From contig JAJPHY010000150.1 in the NCBI GenBank assembly GCA_021325015.1, forward strand, positions 1 to 44,178: 44,178 nucleotides of DNA, in the 5' to 3' direction. Each line of letters begins with the position of its first letter. Position 1 is the first letter of the stretch. A program made the translations under genes and the position numbers. This document shows, piece by piece, positions 8,798-16,198 of this stretch. This DNA is from Actinomycetota bacterium (GTDB lineage: Bacteria; Actinomycetota; UBA4738; HRBIN12). Under the pieces are notes generated by a model that saw only the letters and a list, made by a program, of their open reading frames with translations, did no database searches and was not told the origin of the DNA.

Positions 8798-9544
8798 TCA
8801 GATCGCGGTTGCACCGCCGTCCACGGGCAGCGCAACTCCGGTCACGTAGCCGGATCCGTCGGCGGACAGGAACGCGATCGCCTCGGCGACCTCGCGCGGC
8901 GTTCCAAGACGTCTCAGCGGCACCATCTCGTGGAGGTACCGCTCCCCGACCGCAGGGTCATCCATCATCCGCAGCATGGGAGTATCGATCACGCCCGGGC
9001 ACACGGCGTTCACCCGGATCGCCGGCGCCAGCTCCACCGCCAGCTGCTTGGTCAGCGCGATCACTCCGGCTTTGCTGGCGTTGTAGTGGACCGACGGCTC
9101 GTCCCGATCCGCGACGAGCCCCGCCGTCGACGAGATGTTCACGATCGTCCCGCGACTGCCCGCCGCCACGAGTCGTGCGGCGACGGCTCGGGCGACCAGC
9201 CACGAGCCACGGAGGTTCGTGTCCACGACCTCGTCCCACTCCGCTACGTCGAGGTCGATCGCGGGGGCGAACCGGTAGACGCCGGCGGCGTTGACCAGCA
9301 GGTCCGGCGCCCCGCCGAGCGCGGTCGCCGCCTCATCGACGGCGCGCTCGACCTCCGCCGGATCCCGCACGTCGGCGATCACGGCCGACGCACCGAGCTC
9401 GGAGGCGACCGGGGCGAGGGCGTCCCCGCGCCGGTCCAGCACGCACATGCGCGCGCCCTCCTCTGCCAGCAGAGCCGCGGTTGCTCGCCCGATCCCCGAC
9501 GCACCGCCGGTGACGAGCGCGCGGCGCCCATGGAATCGGCTCAC
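8798..9544 (-). CDS. Short-chain dehydrogenase/reductase (SDR) 1
   Basis: 248 aa classical SDR using NAD(P). Cofactor motif TGGASGIGRA is near the N-terminus, followed by NAAGVY and the catalytic YNASK (Tyr-x-x-x-Lys) preceded by NISST. The C-terminal GYVTGVALPVDGGATAI is typical of the FabG-like group. An acidic-then-basic segment (VLDRRG) after beta-2 suggests NAD(H), but this is a weak inference. The GTG at 9544 overlaps the stop of the upstream SDR (GTGA). Presumed to oxidise or reduce a hydroxyl/keto group of the operon's substrate. Confidence 0.9.
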   Translation of the reverse strand: MSRFHGRRALVTGGASGIGRATAALLAEEGARMCVLDRRGDALAPVASELGASAVIADVRDPAEVERAVDEAATALGGAPDLLVNAAGVYRFAPAIDLDVAEWDEVVDTNLRGSWLVARAVAARLVAAGSRGTIVNISSTAGLVADRDEPSVHYNASKAGVIALTKQLAVELAPAIRVNAVCPGVIDTPMLRMMDDPAVGERYLHEMVPLRRLGTPREVAEAIAFLSADGSGYVTGVALPVDGGATAI

Positions 9545-10317
9545 GTGAGCAGCACCCCGCCGTTCACGCCGATGGTCTGCCCGGTGACGTAGGCCGCGTC
9601 GTCGGAGACCAACCAGGCGACGGTTCCCGCGACGTCGTCGCCCGTTCCATGACGGCCCAGCGGGATCGTGCGTCTGATCGCTTCAAGCTCCTCCTCGAAG
9701 GTGGTGCCCCGCTCGTCGGCGCGGGCGCGGACGTAGTCGAAGTGCATCTGGGTTCGCATGTTCCCGGGAGAGACCGTGTTCACGCGAACGCCTAGGGAGG
9801 CAAGCTCGAGCGCGAGCACCTGAGTGAGCAGCGCAACCCCGGCCTTCGACGAAGCGTAGGCGCAATCCCCGGCCACGGCCTGCTGTCCGAGAATCGAGCT
9901 CGTGTTCACGATCGCGCACCCTTTGCCCTGGCGAGCGAACTGACGCGCGACCGAACGCGACATGAGGAACGTGCCCACCAGGTTCACCTCAATCACCCGG
10001 CGGAACTCGGCCGCCGACGTCTCGGTGACCGGTGTCCCTGGGCCGCCGACACCCGCGAGGTTGACCAGCACGTCGATACCGCCGAACGCCGACACCGTTG
10101 CCGAAACGGCGGCGTCGCAGAAGCGCTCGTCCGTGACGTCCCCGACTAACGTGAGCACCCGGGCGCCTTCATGCAAGGACCGCAGGCGATCCGCCGTCTC
10201 GTGAACGGCGGCCGAGACGTCCACCAGCGTAACGGGCGAGCCGTCGCGGACGAGCCGCTCGGCGACCCGGGCCCCGAGCCCCCCGGCAGCCCCGGTCACG
10301 ATCGAGCGTCGCCTCAC
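9541..10317 (-). CDS. Short-chain dehydrogenase/reductase (SDR) 2
   Basis: 258 aa from GTG 10317, which forms a GTGA overlap with the deacetylase stop. The frame extends further upstream only as a shadow. Cofactor motif TGAAGGLGARVAE is near the N-terminus, with NLAGVGG, catalytic Ser in NTSSILG, and catalytic Tyr/Lys in YASSK. It ends YVTGQTIGVNGGVLLT. It differs clearly from SDR 1, so it is not a recent duplicate. Two SDRs in one operon suggest two successive oxidoreduction steps or two stereoisomers. Confidence 0.9.
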   Translation of the reverse strand: MRRRSIVTGAAGGLGARVAERLVRDGSPVTLVDVSAAVHETADRLRSLHEGARVLTLVGDVTDERFCDAAVSATVSAFGGIDVLVNLAGVGGPGTPVTETSAAEFRRVIEVNLVGTFLMSRSVARQFARQGKGCAIVNTSSILGQQAVAGDCAYASSKAGVALLTQVLALELASLGVRVNTVSPGNMRTQMHFDYVRARADERGTTFEEELEAIRRTIPLGRHGTGDDVAGTVAWLVSDDAAYVTGQTIGVNGGVLLT

Positions 10318-11096
10318 GGGACCCGCTCCGCGATCTCGGCGCAGGTGGCAACCCAGACGTCGTCGTGGCCGGTCACCCACTCCAGCATGTGTTCGAGAAG
10401 GGCCAGCCGGTATGGGCGGCCCATGATCTGGGGGTGCATCGTGAGCACGTACGCCCCGCCGAGCCTGCGGTAGCCGAGAAACTCCGCCTCCCAGATCGCC
10501 CCCACTTCGTCCGCGGTGGAGATCTTCTTGGTCCAGGTCGCGCCGTCGAACCAGAAGTGCGCGGCGTCGTCGAGGATCCAATGAATCGGGATCTCAACCA
10601 GTCCGGACCGCTTGTGACGGTACGGGCGCAGGTCGTCCATGAGATTCGACGAGTAGCGAAAGCCGCGAGCCTGCAGCAGCTCCTCGGTGCTCGCGCTGAA
10701 GTCCCAGGAGGGGGACCGGTACCCCACGATCTCGGTCCCGAAGGAACGAAGGACCTCCAGTCCCTTCGTCAGCTCGGCCTCCTCCTCGTCGGGGGCGAGC
10801 GCGGTCGGCGACGTGTGCGTGTAGCCGTGGTGCGCGAGCTCGTGGCCTGCGGCCACGATCTCGTTCACCCGCTCGGGGTGCCGCTCGGCCACGCGGCCGG
10901 GGACGAAGAAGGTCGCCCGCACGCCGAACCTCTCGAGTGCTTCCAGGATCAGAGGCACGGCAACCTTGGCCCCGTACGTTCCCTGGGAGAGGACCCCCGG
11001 CTTCGAGGCGTTCGCGGGGTCCTCTCCGATCCACACCTCCTCGGCGTCGAAGTCGAACGTGAAGGCTGCGGCAGCTCGCTTCCCTTCGGGCCACAC
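10314..11096 (-). CDS. NodB/PuuE-type polysaccharide-deacetylase-fold hydrolase
   Basis: 260 aa from GTG 11096 (GGAGACGGGGG upstream). It has the NodB-like catalytic set: FTFDFDAEE (motif 1, catalytic Asp), HELAHHGYTH (metal-binding His pair) and YRSPSWDFS (motif 3). A late TMHPQIMGRP block is also present. There is no signal peptide, so a cytosolic small-molecule role is more likely than cell-wall deacetylation. In this subfamily (PuuE allantoinase, HpPgdA-like and cyclic imide hydrolases) substrates include amides, ureides and imides. First gene of the minus-strand operon, about 60 bp downstream of the second operator palindrome. Specific substrate unknown. Confidence 0.85.
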   Translation of the reverse strand: MWPEGKRAAAAFTFDFDAEEVWIGEDPANASKPGVLSQGTYGAKVAVPLILEALERFGVRATFFVPGRVAERHPERVNEIVAAGHELAHHGYTHTSPTALAPDEEEAELTKGLEVLRSFGTEIVGYRSPSWDFSASTEELLQARGFRYSSNLMDDLRPYRHKRSGLVEIPIHWILDDAAHFWFDGATWTKKISTADEVGAIWEAEFLGYRRLGGAYVLTMHPQIMGRPYRLALLEHMLEWVTGHDDVWVATCAEIAERVP

Positions 11097-11156
11097 GTAC
11101 GAACCCCCGTCTCCGTTGAGCCTCGTGACGATAGGTGCGGGTCCTCGGCGTCAGCA

Positions 11157-11172
11157 TCCGTCATTTGACGGA
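11157..11172. promoter_or_regulatory. Second copy of the 16-bp operator palindrome, upstream of the catabolic operon (putative operator 2)
   Basis: TCCGTCA-TT-TGACGGA, exactly the reverse complement of the core at 4724-4739. The match extends GCA outward on the left arm. It lies 60 bp upstream of the deacetylase GTG. A weak minus-strand -10-like hexamer TATCGT (11133-11128) is centred 34 bp from the palindrome centre, the same distance as at operator 1. This links the catabolic operon to the liv operon and the LuxR-fusion regulator. Confidence 0.75.
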
Positions 11173-11225
11173 GGGCCCGAACTGGCGCATCGAGCGTATC
11201 GGAGGGGTCGGCTCTCGTGGGTCGC

Positions 11226-12719
11226 TCAGCCGTCCTCGGCACCCGATTCCCCATCGGGCAGCCAGAACTCGACCCGCGTGCCCGAGGCCGGTGCACCGGA
11301 GACCTTCAGCCAGCCACCGCATGACTCCGCTCGCTCGCGCATGCTCTCCAGCCCGAGATGCCCCGCGCGCGCGGATCGGTCCGGCCCCAAGCCCTTGCCG
11401 TCGTCGCTCACGTGCACCAGCATCCCCCCGCGCGAGCGCTCGAGAGTCACGTGAACGGAGCGGGCCTCCGCGTGCTTGGCGACGTTCCGGAGGGCCTCTT
11501 GCAGGATCCGGAAGCAGGTCGTGCGCGCCGGCTCGGCCGGCTCGGCCTGCAGCCGGTTCTTCAGGCTCGCCTCAACCCCCGTGTCACGGTGGAGATCGTC
11601 GAGCAGTCCTCGCACGGCGTCGGCGAGCCCTCCGCGTTCGAGGCTCGGCGGCACGAGCTCGAACAGGAGCGTGCGAAGCTCCCGCGTGACGGATTCGGTC
11701 ATGCGCCCGAGCTCCTCGACCGCGGCGACGAGCTCGGAGTCGTCCAAGCGGCTGCGGAGCATCTCAAGCCGGAGTCCCATGGCGACGGCCTTCTGCACGG
11801 GGCCGTCGTGCACTTCGCCGGCGATGCGCCGGTGCTCCTGCTCCCGGGCCTCCACCACGCGCGCGAGCAGGCGCTTGCGGTCCTCGTCGGTCTCCCGGAG
11901 CGCCGAGACGGTCATGCGCAGCACCTGCTCGACCTCCTTGTGGGCGGTGACGTCGACCATCACCCCCTGCCAGAGCTCCGGAGTCGAGGGCACGGGGACG
12001 GCCTCGTCGCGAATCCACACGACGCGCCCGTCGCGAGCGAGCACGCGATACTCGCACCGGAACGGTCGCCCCTCTCGCTGGCACGCCGCCTCCTCCTGGA
12101 GCACCCGATCCCGGTCCTCGGCGTGCAGGTGCGTGGTGAGGGCGTTCTCCTGCATCATCCACTCCTCAGGCGAGTACCCGAGCACGTCGTGGATCCTCGG
12201 GCTCACGTAGAGCCACTGACCCGTCGGGCCGAGGCCCGCCACGTAGACGATGCAGGGGATCTGCTCGACGAGCGTCCGGTACTTCTGCTCGGCTTGCCGG
12301 AGCTCGCGCTCGACCAGCCGGCGCTCGGTGATGTCGATCGCGAAGCCGACGGCGCCCACGATCTGGCCATCCGGCTGCACCTGCGGCACCACGCGCGACA
12401 GAAACGTCCGGTCCATCCAGTCGAGCTCGTAGGTCGCCGCCCGCCCTTGCAACGCGCGCAGGTGAGCGTCGATCGGTGTGAACGTGGCGTCGTCAGTCCC
12501 GAAGAACTCGAAGAGCGTCCGGCCGACGTTCTCGCCGGACTTGGATCCCAGGCCGGCAAGCGCCCCGCCCTCGGACAGCGTGAACCGCAGGTCTCGATCG
12601 ACCGCCCAGATCACCGCGGGCATCTGCCCGATGAGCGTCGGAAAGCGGTCGCCCTCGCGCGGTGCCGAACCGCCCTCGAGCGTCTCTCGGGCCGCGCGAA
12701 CGCCCTCCCCCCCGGCCAT
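11226..12719 (-). CDS. Soluble sensor histidine kinase, PAS-PAS-HisKA_3-HATPase (NarL/DegS class)
   Basis: 497 aa from ATG 12719 with GAGGGGG upstream. No transmembrane segments. PAS 1 spans about 25-137 (ends AVGFAIDITERR) and PAS 2 about 146-266 (YVSPRIHDVLGYSPEEW, ends MVDVTAHKEVE). A short coiled linker leads to HisKA_3 with the phospho-acceptor His near residue 304 (RRIAGEVHDGPVQ). The HATPase domain has N-box EALRNVAKHAEA and G-box SDDGKGLG, then GHLGLESMRERAE. Such kinases normally phosphorylate NarL-type response regulators, but none is encoded in the window. It is adjacent to a second kinase with closely similar PAS/HisKA architecture. Signal unknown. Confidence 0.93.
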   Translation of the reverse strand: MAGGEGVRAARETLEGGSAPREGDRFPTLIGQMPAVIWAVDRDLRFTLSEGGALAGLGSKSGENVGRTLFEFFGTDDATFTPIDAHLRALQGRAATYELDWMDRTFLSRVVPQVQPDGQIVGAVGFAIDITERRLVERELRQAEQKYRTLVEQIPCIVYVAGLGPTGQWLYVSPRIHDVLGYSPEEWMMQENALTTHLHAEDRDRVLQEEAACQREGRPFRCEYRVLARDGRVVWIRDEAVPVPSTPELWQGVMVDVTAHKEVEQVLRMTVSALRETDEDRKRLLARVVEAREQEHRRIAGEVHDGPVQKAVAMGLRLEMLRSRLDDSELVAAVEELGRMTESVTRELRTLLFELVPPSLERGGLADAVRGLLDDLHRDTGVEASLKNRLQAEPAEPARTTCFRILQEALRNVAKHAEARSVHVTLERSRGGMLVHVSDDGKGLGPDRSARAGHLGLESMRERAESCGGWLKVSGAPASGTRVEFWLPDGESGAEDG

Positions 12720-12751
12720 CTCACCCCCTCGTCGACGACTCGACGCGCGCT

Positions 12752-12794
12752 CCGATACCTAACGGGTGTATCTCGACCTTGAGCGATGTATCGG
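12752..12794. repeat. GATAC/GTATC inverted-repeat cluster upstream of the soluble kinase gene
   Basis: CCGATAC (12752-12758), GTATC (12768-12772) and GTATCGG (12788-12794) form nested inverted repeats in the 141-bp gap between the two kinase genes, 33 bp upstream of the kinase ATG at 12719. It could be an operator or a -10 region. No known regulator motif is recognised. Confidence 0.35.
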
Positions 12795-12860
12795 CACGCC
12801 GGGGGGAAAGGTGAGCGGTCCCTTCGAGCGGTCCGGGTTCGCCCGGGCGGCGGTCCGGGC

Positions 12861-14570
12861 TCAGGCCTCGGCGACCCCGCTGCCCGGAAGCCAGGCCTCG
12901 ACGGTCGTTCCCGCCCCGGGCCGGCTCTCGATCCGGCTCCAGCCGCCCACCATCTCCGCCCGCTCGCGGATGGAGGTGATGCCGAGATGTCCCGGCCGTC
13001 CGTTGCGCAGAATCTCGGGATCCATGCCGACCCCGTCGTCGCGGACGCGAAGGAAGAGCCCTCCCTCTCGCTCCTCGAGAAGCACGTCGACGCGGCTTGC
13101 CTCGGCATGGCGCTGCACGTTCGACAGGGCCTCTACCGCGATTCGGTAGGCGACCGTCCGGATCCCGTCGGGAGGCTCAGAGATCAGACGGTCCTCGACC
13201 CGGCAGTCGCGGAGCTCGCCCTTGGACAGGTCGACGAACTCCCGAACCGCGGCCACCAGTCCACCGGCGTCGAGCGAAGGAGGACGGAGGTCGAACATCA
13301 TGTGCCGGAGGTGATCGATCGCGAGGCGGACGACGTCTTGGAGTCCGTCGACGATCTCGATCTGTTCGGGATCCGACAGGCTCCGCCGGAGGAGCTGGAG
13401 GCGGAGCCCGACGGCGGTGATCTTCTGAACGGGGTCGTCGTGAATCGCCTCCGCGATCCTGCGCCGCTCGACCTCCTCCGCCGAGACCAGCACCTGGAGC
13501 AGCCGTTGCCGCTCCATGTCGGTGCGCCGCAACAGCTCGAAGCTCTCACGGAGCTCCTCGTCGGCCCTCGTACGGGCCGTGATGTCGAACAACGCGCCCT
13601 GCCAGTAACGCGGCCTCCCATCCGGGTCGTCGACGCGGACGGACTCTTCCTGGATCCAGAGCGTCCGGCCGTCCTTCGCGACGGCTCGGTACTCGGCGCT
13701 GAAAGGGGTGCCCTGCTCGTCCGCCCGGAGGCCGAGCTTGATGATCCGCTCGCGATCGTCCGGGTGCAGGATGCGGTCTGCCCAAAGCGACGGATCTCCC
13801 AGCCACTCCTCGACCGTGTATCCGAGGATGGTCTGCAGCTTGGGGCTTACGTAGAGGGGCCGGATGTCGTCGGGTCCGGGCCCGGTGATCTCGTCGATGT
13901 ACGTGATGGCCGGGAGGCGTTCGACCAGCGTTCGATACCTGGTCTCTGCGTCTCGCGCCTCGCGGACCAGCTCGCCCAGGCGGCCGTGGAAGTCGAGCAG
14001 CAACGCAAGCACGAGCCCCACGGTCGAGATGCCTCCCGCGGTCCGGATCCCGGACACGAACTCCGCAGGAAGCTCTGGCCCGACCGAGACCAGCCGCGCG
14101 ACCAAGAGGGTGGTCGCGGTCCATGCGAAACAGGCCCCGAAGATCGTCCAGTGTCGGGCTTGGCCCGCGTACAGGACCGAGGTGAGGGAGATGAGCAGGG
14201 AGACGCTCACTGGAACGAGCGCGATATCGGGCATCGCGAGCGTGACCACCGTTCCCATCACCAACAGTGAACCCCACAGCATGGTGAGCGCCGAGCGCGA
14301 ACGCCCCAGGTCGACCAGACGTCGACCGATCAAACAGGCGACGCCGGTGGCGGCGGTCGCGGACGCGGTCGCGATCAGCCAGCCGCTGTGGAGCGCCACG
14401 GCGCCTGCGGTGCCGCTGGTCGCGAAGCCGAAGGCAAGGAGTCCGATCCACCCGAGCAGGCGGTGGAGGTTTCGATCGGACACACCCTCCGGTACCTCGA
14501 CGTCCCGGATGCGCTCGACCACCTGAACGGACTCGCCCGCCCCATGCGGACGGTCGAGCGGAACGGTCAT
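12861..14570 (-). CDS. Membrane sensor histidine kinase, 6TM-PAS-HisKA_3-HATPase (NarL/DegS class)
   Basis: 569 aa from ATG 14570, with GGAGGAG 8 bases upstream. About six hydrophobic segments lie between residues 38 and 193, with only short loops, so there is no large periplasmic sensor domain. A PAS domain spans about 209-335 (YVSPKLQTILGYTVEEW, GALFDITART). HisKA_3 has its His near 377 (RRIAEAIHDDPVQ), and the HATPase has EALSNVQRHAEA and RDDGVGMDP. Its C-terminal half parallels the kinase at 11226-12719, suggesting duplication. No cognate response regulator is nearby. Confidence 0.93.
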   Translation of the reverse strand: MTVPLDRPHGAGESVQVVERIRDVEVPEGVSDRNLHRLLGWIGLLAFGFATSGTAGAVALHSGWLIATASATAATGVACLIGRRLVDLGRSRSALTMLWGSLLVMGTVVTLAMPDIALVPVSVSLLISLTSVLYAGQARHWTIFGACFAWTATTLLVARLVSVGPELPAEFVSGIRTAGGISTVGLVLALLLDFHGRLGELVREARDAETRYRTLVERLPAITYIDEITGPGPDDIRPLYVSPKLQTILGYTVEEWLGDPSLWADRILHPDDRERIIKLGLRADEQGTPFSAEYRAVAKDGRTLWIQEESVRVDDPDGRPRYWQGALFDITARTRADEELRESFELLRRTDMERQRLLQVLVSAEEVERRRIAEAIHDDPVQKITAVGLRLQLLRRSLSDPEQIEIVDGLQDVVRLAIDHLRHMMFDLRPPSLDAGGLVAAVREFVDLSKGELRDCRVEDRLISEPPDGIRTVAYRIAVEALSNVQRHAEASRVDVLLEEREGGLFLRVRDDGVGMDPEILRNGRPGHLGITSIRERAEMVGGWSRIESRPGAGTTVEAWLPGSGVAEA

Positions 14571-14723
14571 GGCCGGGCTCCTCCTCGCTCGGACGAACCA
14601 TCCATGGCATCGGCGGGGTGCGCGGTCGCCTGTAGCTCACGGGATCCTTGCTCTCGGGGTTGCGGTCGCAGGCGAAGTGTCGATGGGCCGGGCCCCCGGG
14701 GCACATGCGATATGGTCGGGTCG

Positions 14724-14897
14724 ATGGCCGGGACGGAGGCCCCGCACGGGCTGGACGACTTGTCGGACGAGGAGCGGGCCGTGCTCGAGCGGGTGGTCGA
14801 TGTCCTACGGCGCCTGCGGTTCGGCACCGTCCTGCTCGTGGTTCAGGACGGCAAGGTCGTCCAGATCGAGATGGCGGAGAAGATCCGGCTGCGATAG
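14724..14897 (+). CDS. yezD: YezD-like small protein (DUF2292)
   Basis: 57 aa. An acidic N-terminal helix (LSDEERAVLERVVDVLRRLR) is followed by FGTVLLVVQDGKVVQIEMAEKIRL. That beta-hairpin pattern 'GkVvQIe..EKiRl' is the hallmark of the YezD/DUF2292 family. Family members are frequently encoded with sulfate uptake or sulfur assimilation genes, as here. Molecular function unknown. No Shine-Dalgarno is visible before the ATG. A TATGGT hexamer at 14711-14716 is placed so that transcription could start at the ATG itself (leaderless), but no -35 is evident. Confidence 0.8.
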   Translation: MAGTEAPHGLDDLSDEERAVLERVVDVLRRLRFGTVLLVVQDGKVVQIEMAEKIRLR

Positions 14898-14982
14898 CAA
14901 CGCGCGCCCTGGGTTGGAGGCTCCGAGGCTCGGTGCCTTGACGAGGCCGGGCCTGAGCGGGTAGCGTGAAGCCCGCTCGGCC

Positions 14983-15049
14983 GACCGGACGACCGGAGGC
15001 CGGGGTCCCATCGGAAGCGATTGCCTTTCGATTGACCGGACAACCGGAG
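14983..15049 (+). repeat. Paired direct repeats GACCGGAC-RACCGGAG upstream of the sulfate transporter
   Basis: GACCGGACGACCGGAG (14983-14998) and GACCGGACAACCGGAG (15034-15049) differ at one base and lie 51 bp apart, about five helical turns. Each is itself a tandem of two ACCGGA boxes. They occupy the 205-bp gap between the YezD-like gene and the sulfate-binding protein gene, ending 54 bp before the ATG. A sulfur-responsive regulator site is inferred. No known consensus was recognised. Confidence 0.6.
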
Positions 15050-15102
15050 ATCGAGGCTCACTCGGTCATGCCCGAGAACCCGGACCATCGAAAGGAGCCG
15101 AG

Positions 15103-16185
15103 ATGCGGCCTCGCCCATTCCGGTCGGTATCCCGCCTGATCGTCGCTCTGGTTCCGCTCGCCCTCGTCGCCTCGGCGTGCGGCGGCGGATCCTCGCCCGG
15201 ATCGAACACCTCCCGCGGTCCGTGCACGCCGGCCAAGACGCCGGTCATCAACTTCGCCGCCTACAGCACGCCCCGCGAGGTCTACGGCCAGGTCATCCCC
15301 GCCTTCCAGTCCATGTGGAAGGAGGAGCACGACGGGCAGTCGGTGATCTTCCAGGAGTCCTATGCCGGCTCCACGACGCAGGCGCAGAACGTCATCGCCG
15401 GCTACCCCGCGGACGTCGTGGCGCTGTCGCTCGCACCCGATGTGGACGCGATCAAGGATGCGGGCCTGATCACGCACGACTGGACGCAGGCGCCCGACGG
15501 CGGCATGGTCTCGACCTCGGTCGTGGTCTTCGACGTCCGGCCCGGCAACCCGCTCGGCATCAAGGACTACGACGACCTGACCAAGCCGGGCGTTCAGATC
15601 CTCACCCCCGACCCCGCACAGAGCGGCGGTGCGCGCTGGAACCTCGTGGCGGCCTGGGGCGCGGCCCTCCGCGGGTACGCCGGCGTGCGGAAGGGCGACG
15701 AGGCCGGGGCGGCCGAGCTCCTCAAGGGGATTTTCGAGAACGTGCTCACGCTCGACAAGAGCGCCCGAGACTCGATCCAGAACTTCGAGTCCGGCAACGG
15801 CAACGTCGCGATCACCTACGAAAACGAGGTCAAGACCGCGCAGGAGGCGGGCCTTCCGGATGAGGCCGTGTACCCGCCGTCCACCGTCCTCATCCAGAAC
15901 CCGGTCGCAGTGGTGGACAAGAACGCCGAGGCGCACTGCGTGCTCGACATCGCCAACGCGTTCGTCGATTTCCTGCACACTCCCGAGGTCAAGCAGATGT
16001 ACCTGGAGGCCGGGTACCGGTCGACCGATCTCGCGCTCGCGAAGAAGGGCGATCCCAAGCTCGGCTACCCGCCGATCGGGGATCTGTTCACGGTCGACGA
16101 CTTGGGCGGCTGGCCGGCGCTCGACCAGAAGCTGTTCGGCCCCGACGGGATCGCGACGACGGCCCTCGCCGAGGCCCAGGGCTGA
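15103..16185 (+). CDS. sbp: Sulfate/thiosulfate-binding lipoprotein of ABC transporter
   Basis: 360 aa. Signal peptide with lipobox LVASAC (lipidated Cys26), so it should be a membrane-anchored lipoprotein outside the cell. ATG 15103 is preceded by GAAAGGAG. Family motifs of the Sbp/CysP group are visible: INFAAYSTPREVYGQVIPAF, ESYAGSTTQAQNVIAGYPADVVALS, TPDPAQSGGARWN and ITYENEV. First gene of the sbp-cysT-cysW-cysA operon. Specificity for sulfate versus thiosulfate is not resolved. Confidence 0.93.
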   Translation: MRPRPFRSVSRLIVALVPLALVASACGGGSSPGSNTSRGPCTPAKTPVINFAAYSTPREVYGQVIPAFQSMWKEEHDGQSVIFQESYAGSTTQAQNVIAGYPADVVALSLAPDVDAIKDAGLITHDWTQAPDGGMVSTSVVVFDVRPGNPLGIKDYDDLTKPGVQILTPDPAQSGGARWNLVAAWGAALRGYAGVRKGDEAGAAELLKGIFENVLTLDKSARDSIQNFESGNGNVAITYENEVKTAQEAGLPDEAVYPPSTVLIQNPVAVVDKNAEAHCVLDIANAFVDFLHTPEVKQMYLEAGYRSTDLALAKKGDPKLGYPPIGDLFTVDDLGGWPALDQKLFGPDGIATTALAEAQG

Positions 16186-16198
16186 GCCGAGATCGACG

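Noticed and set aside
14898-15102. SAM-type riboswitch in the sulfur leader
   Set aside because: No recognisable SAM riboswitch core; the region is better described by its direct repeats.
15058-15978. 306-codon minus-strand open frame opposite sbp
   Set aside because: The sense strand encodes a full sulfate-binding lipoprotein; the antisense frame has no recognisable domain.
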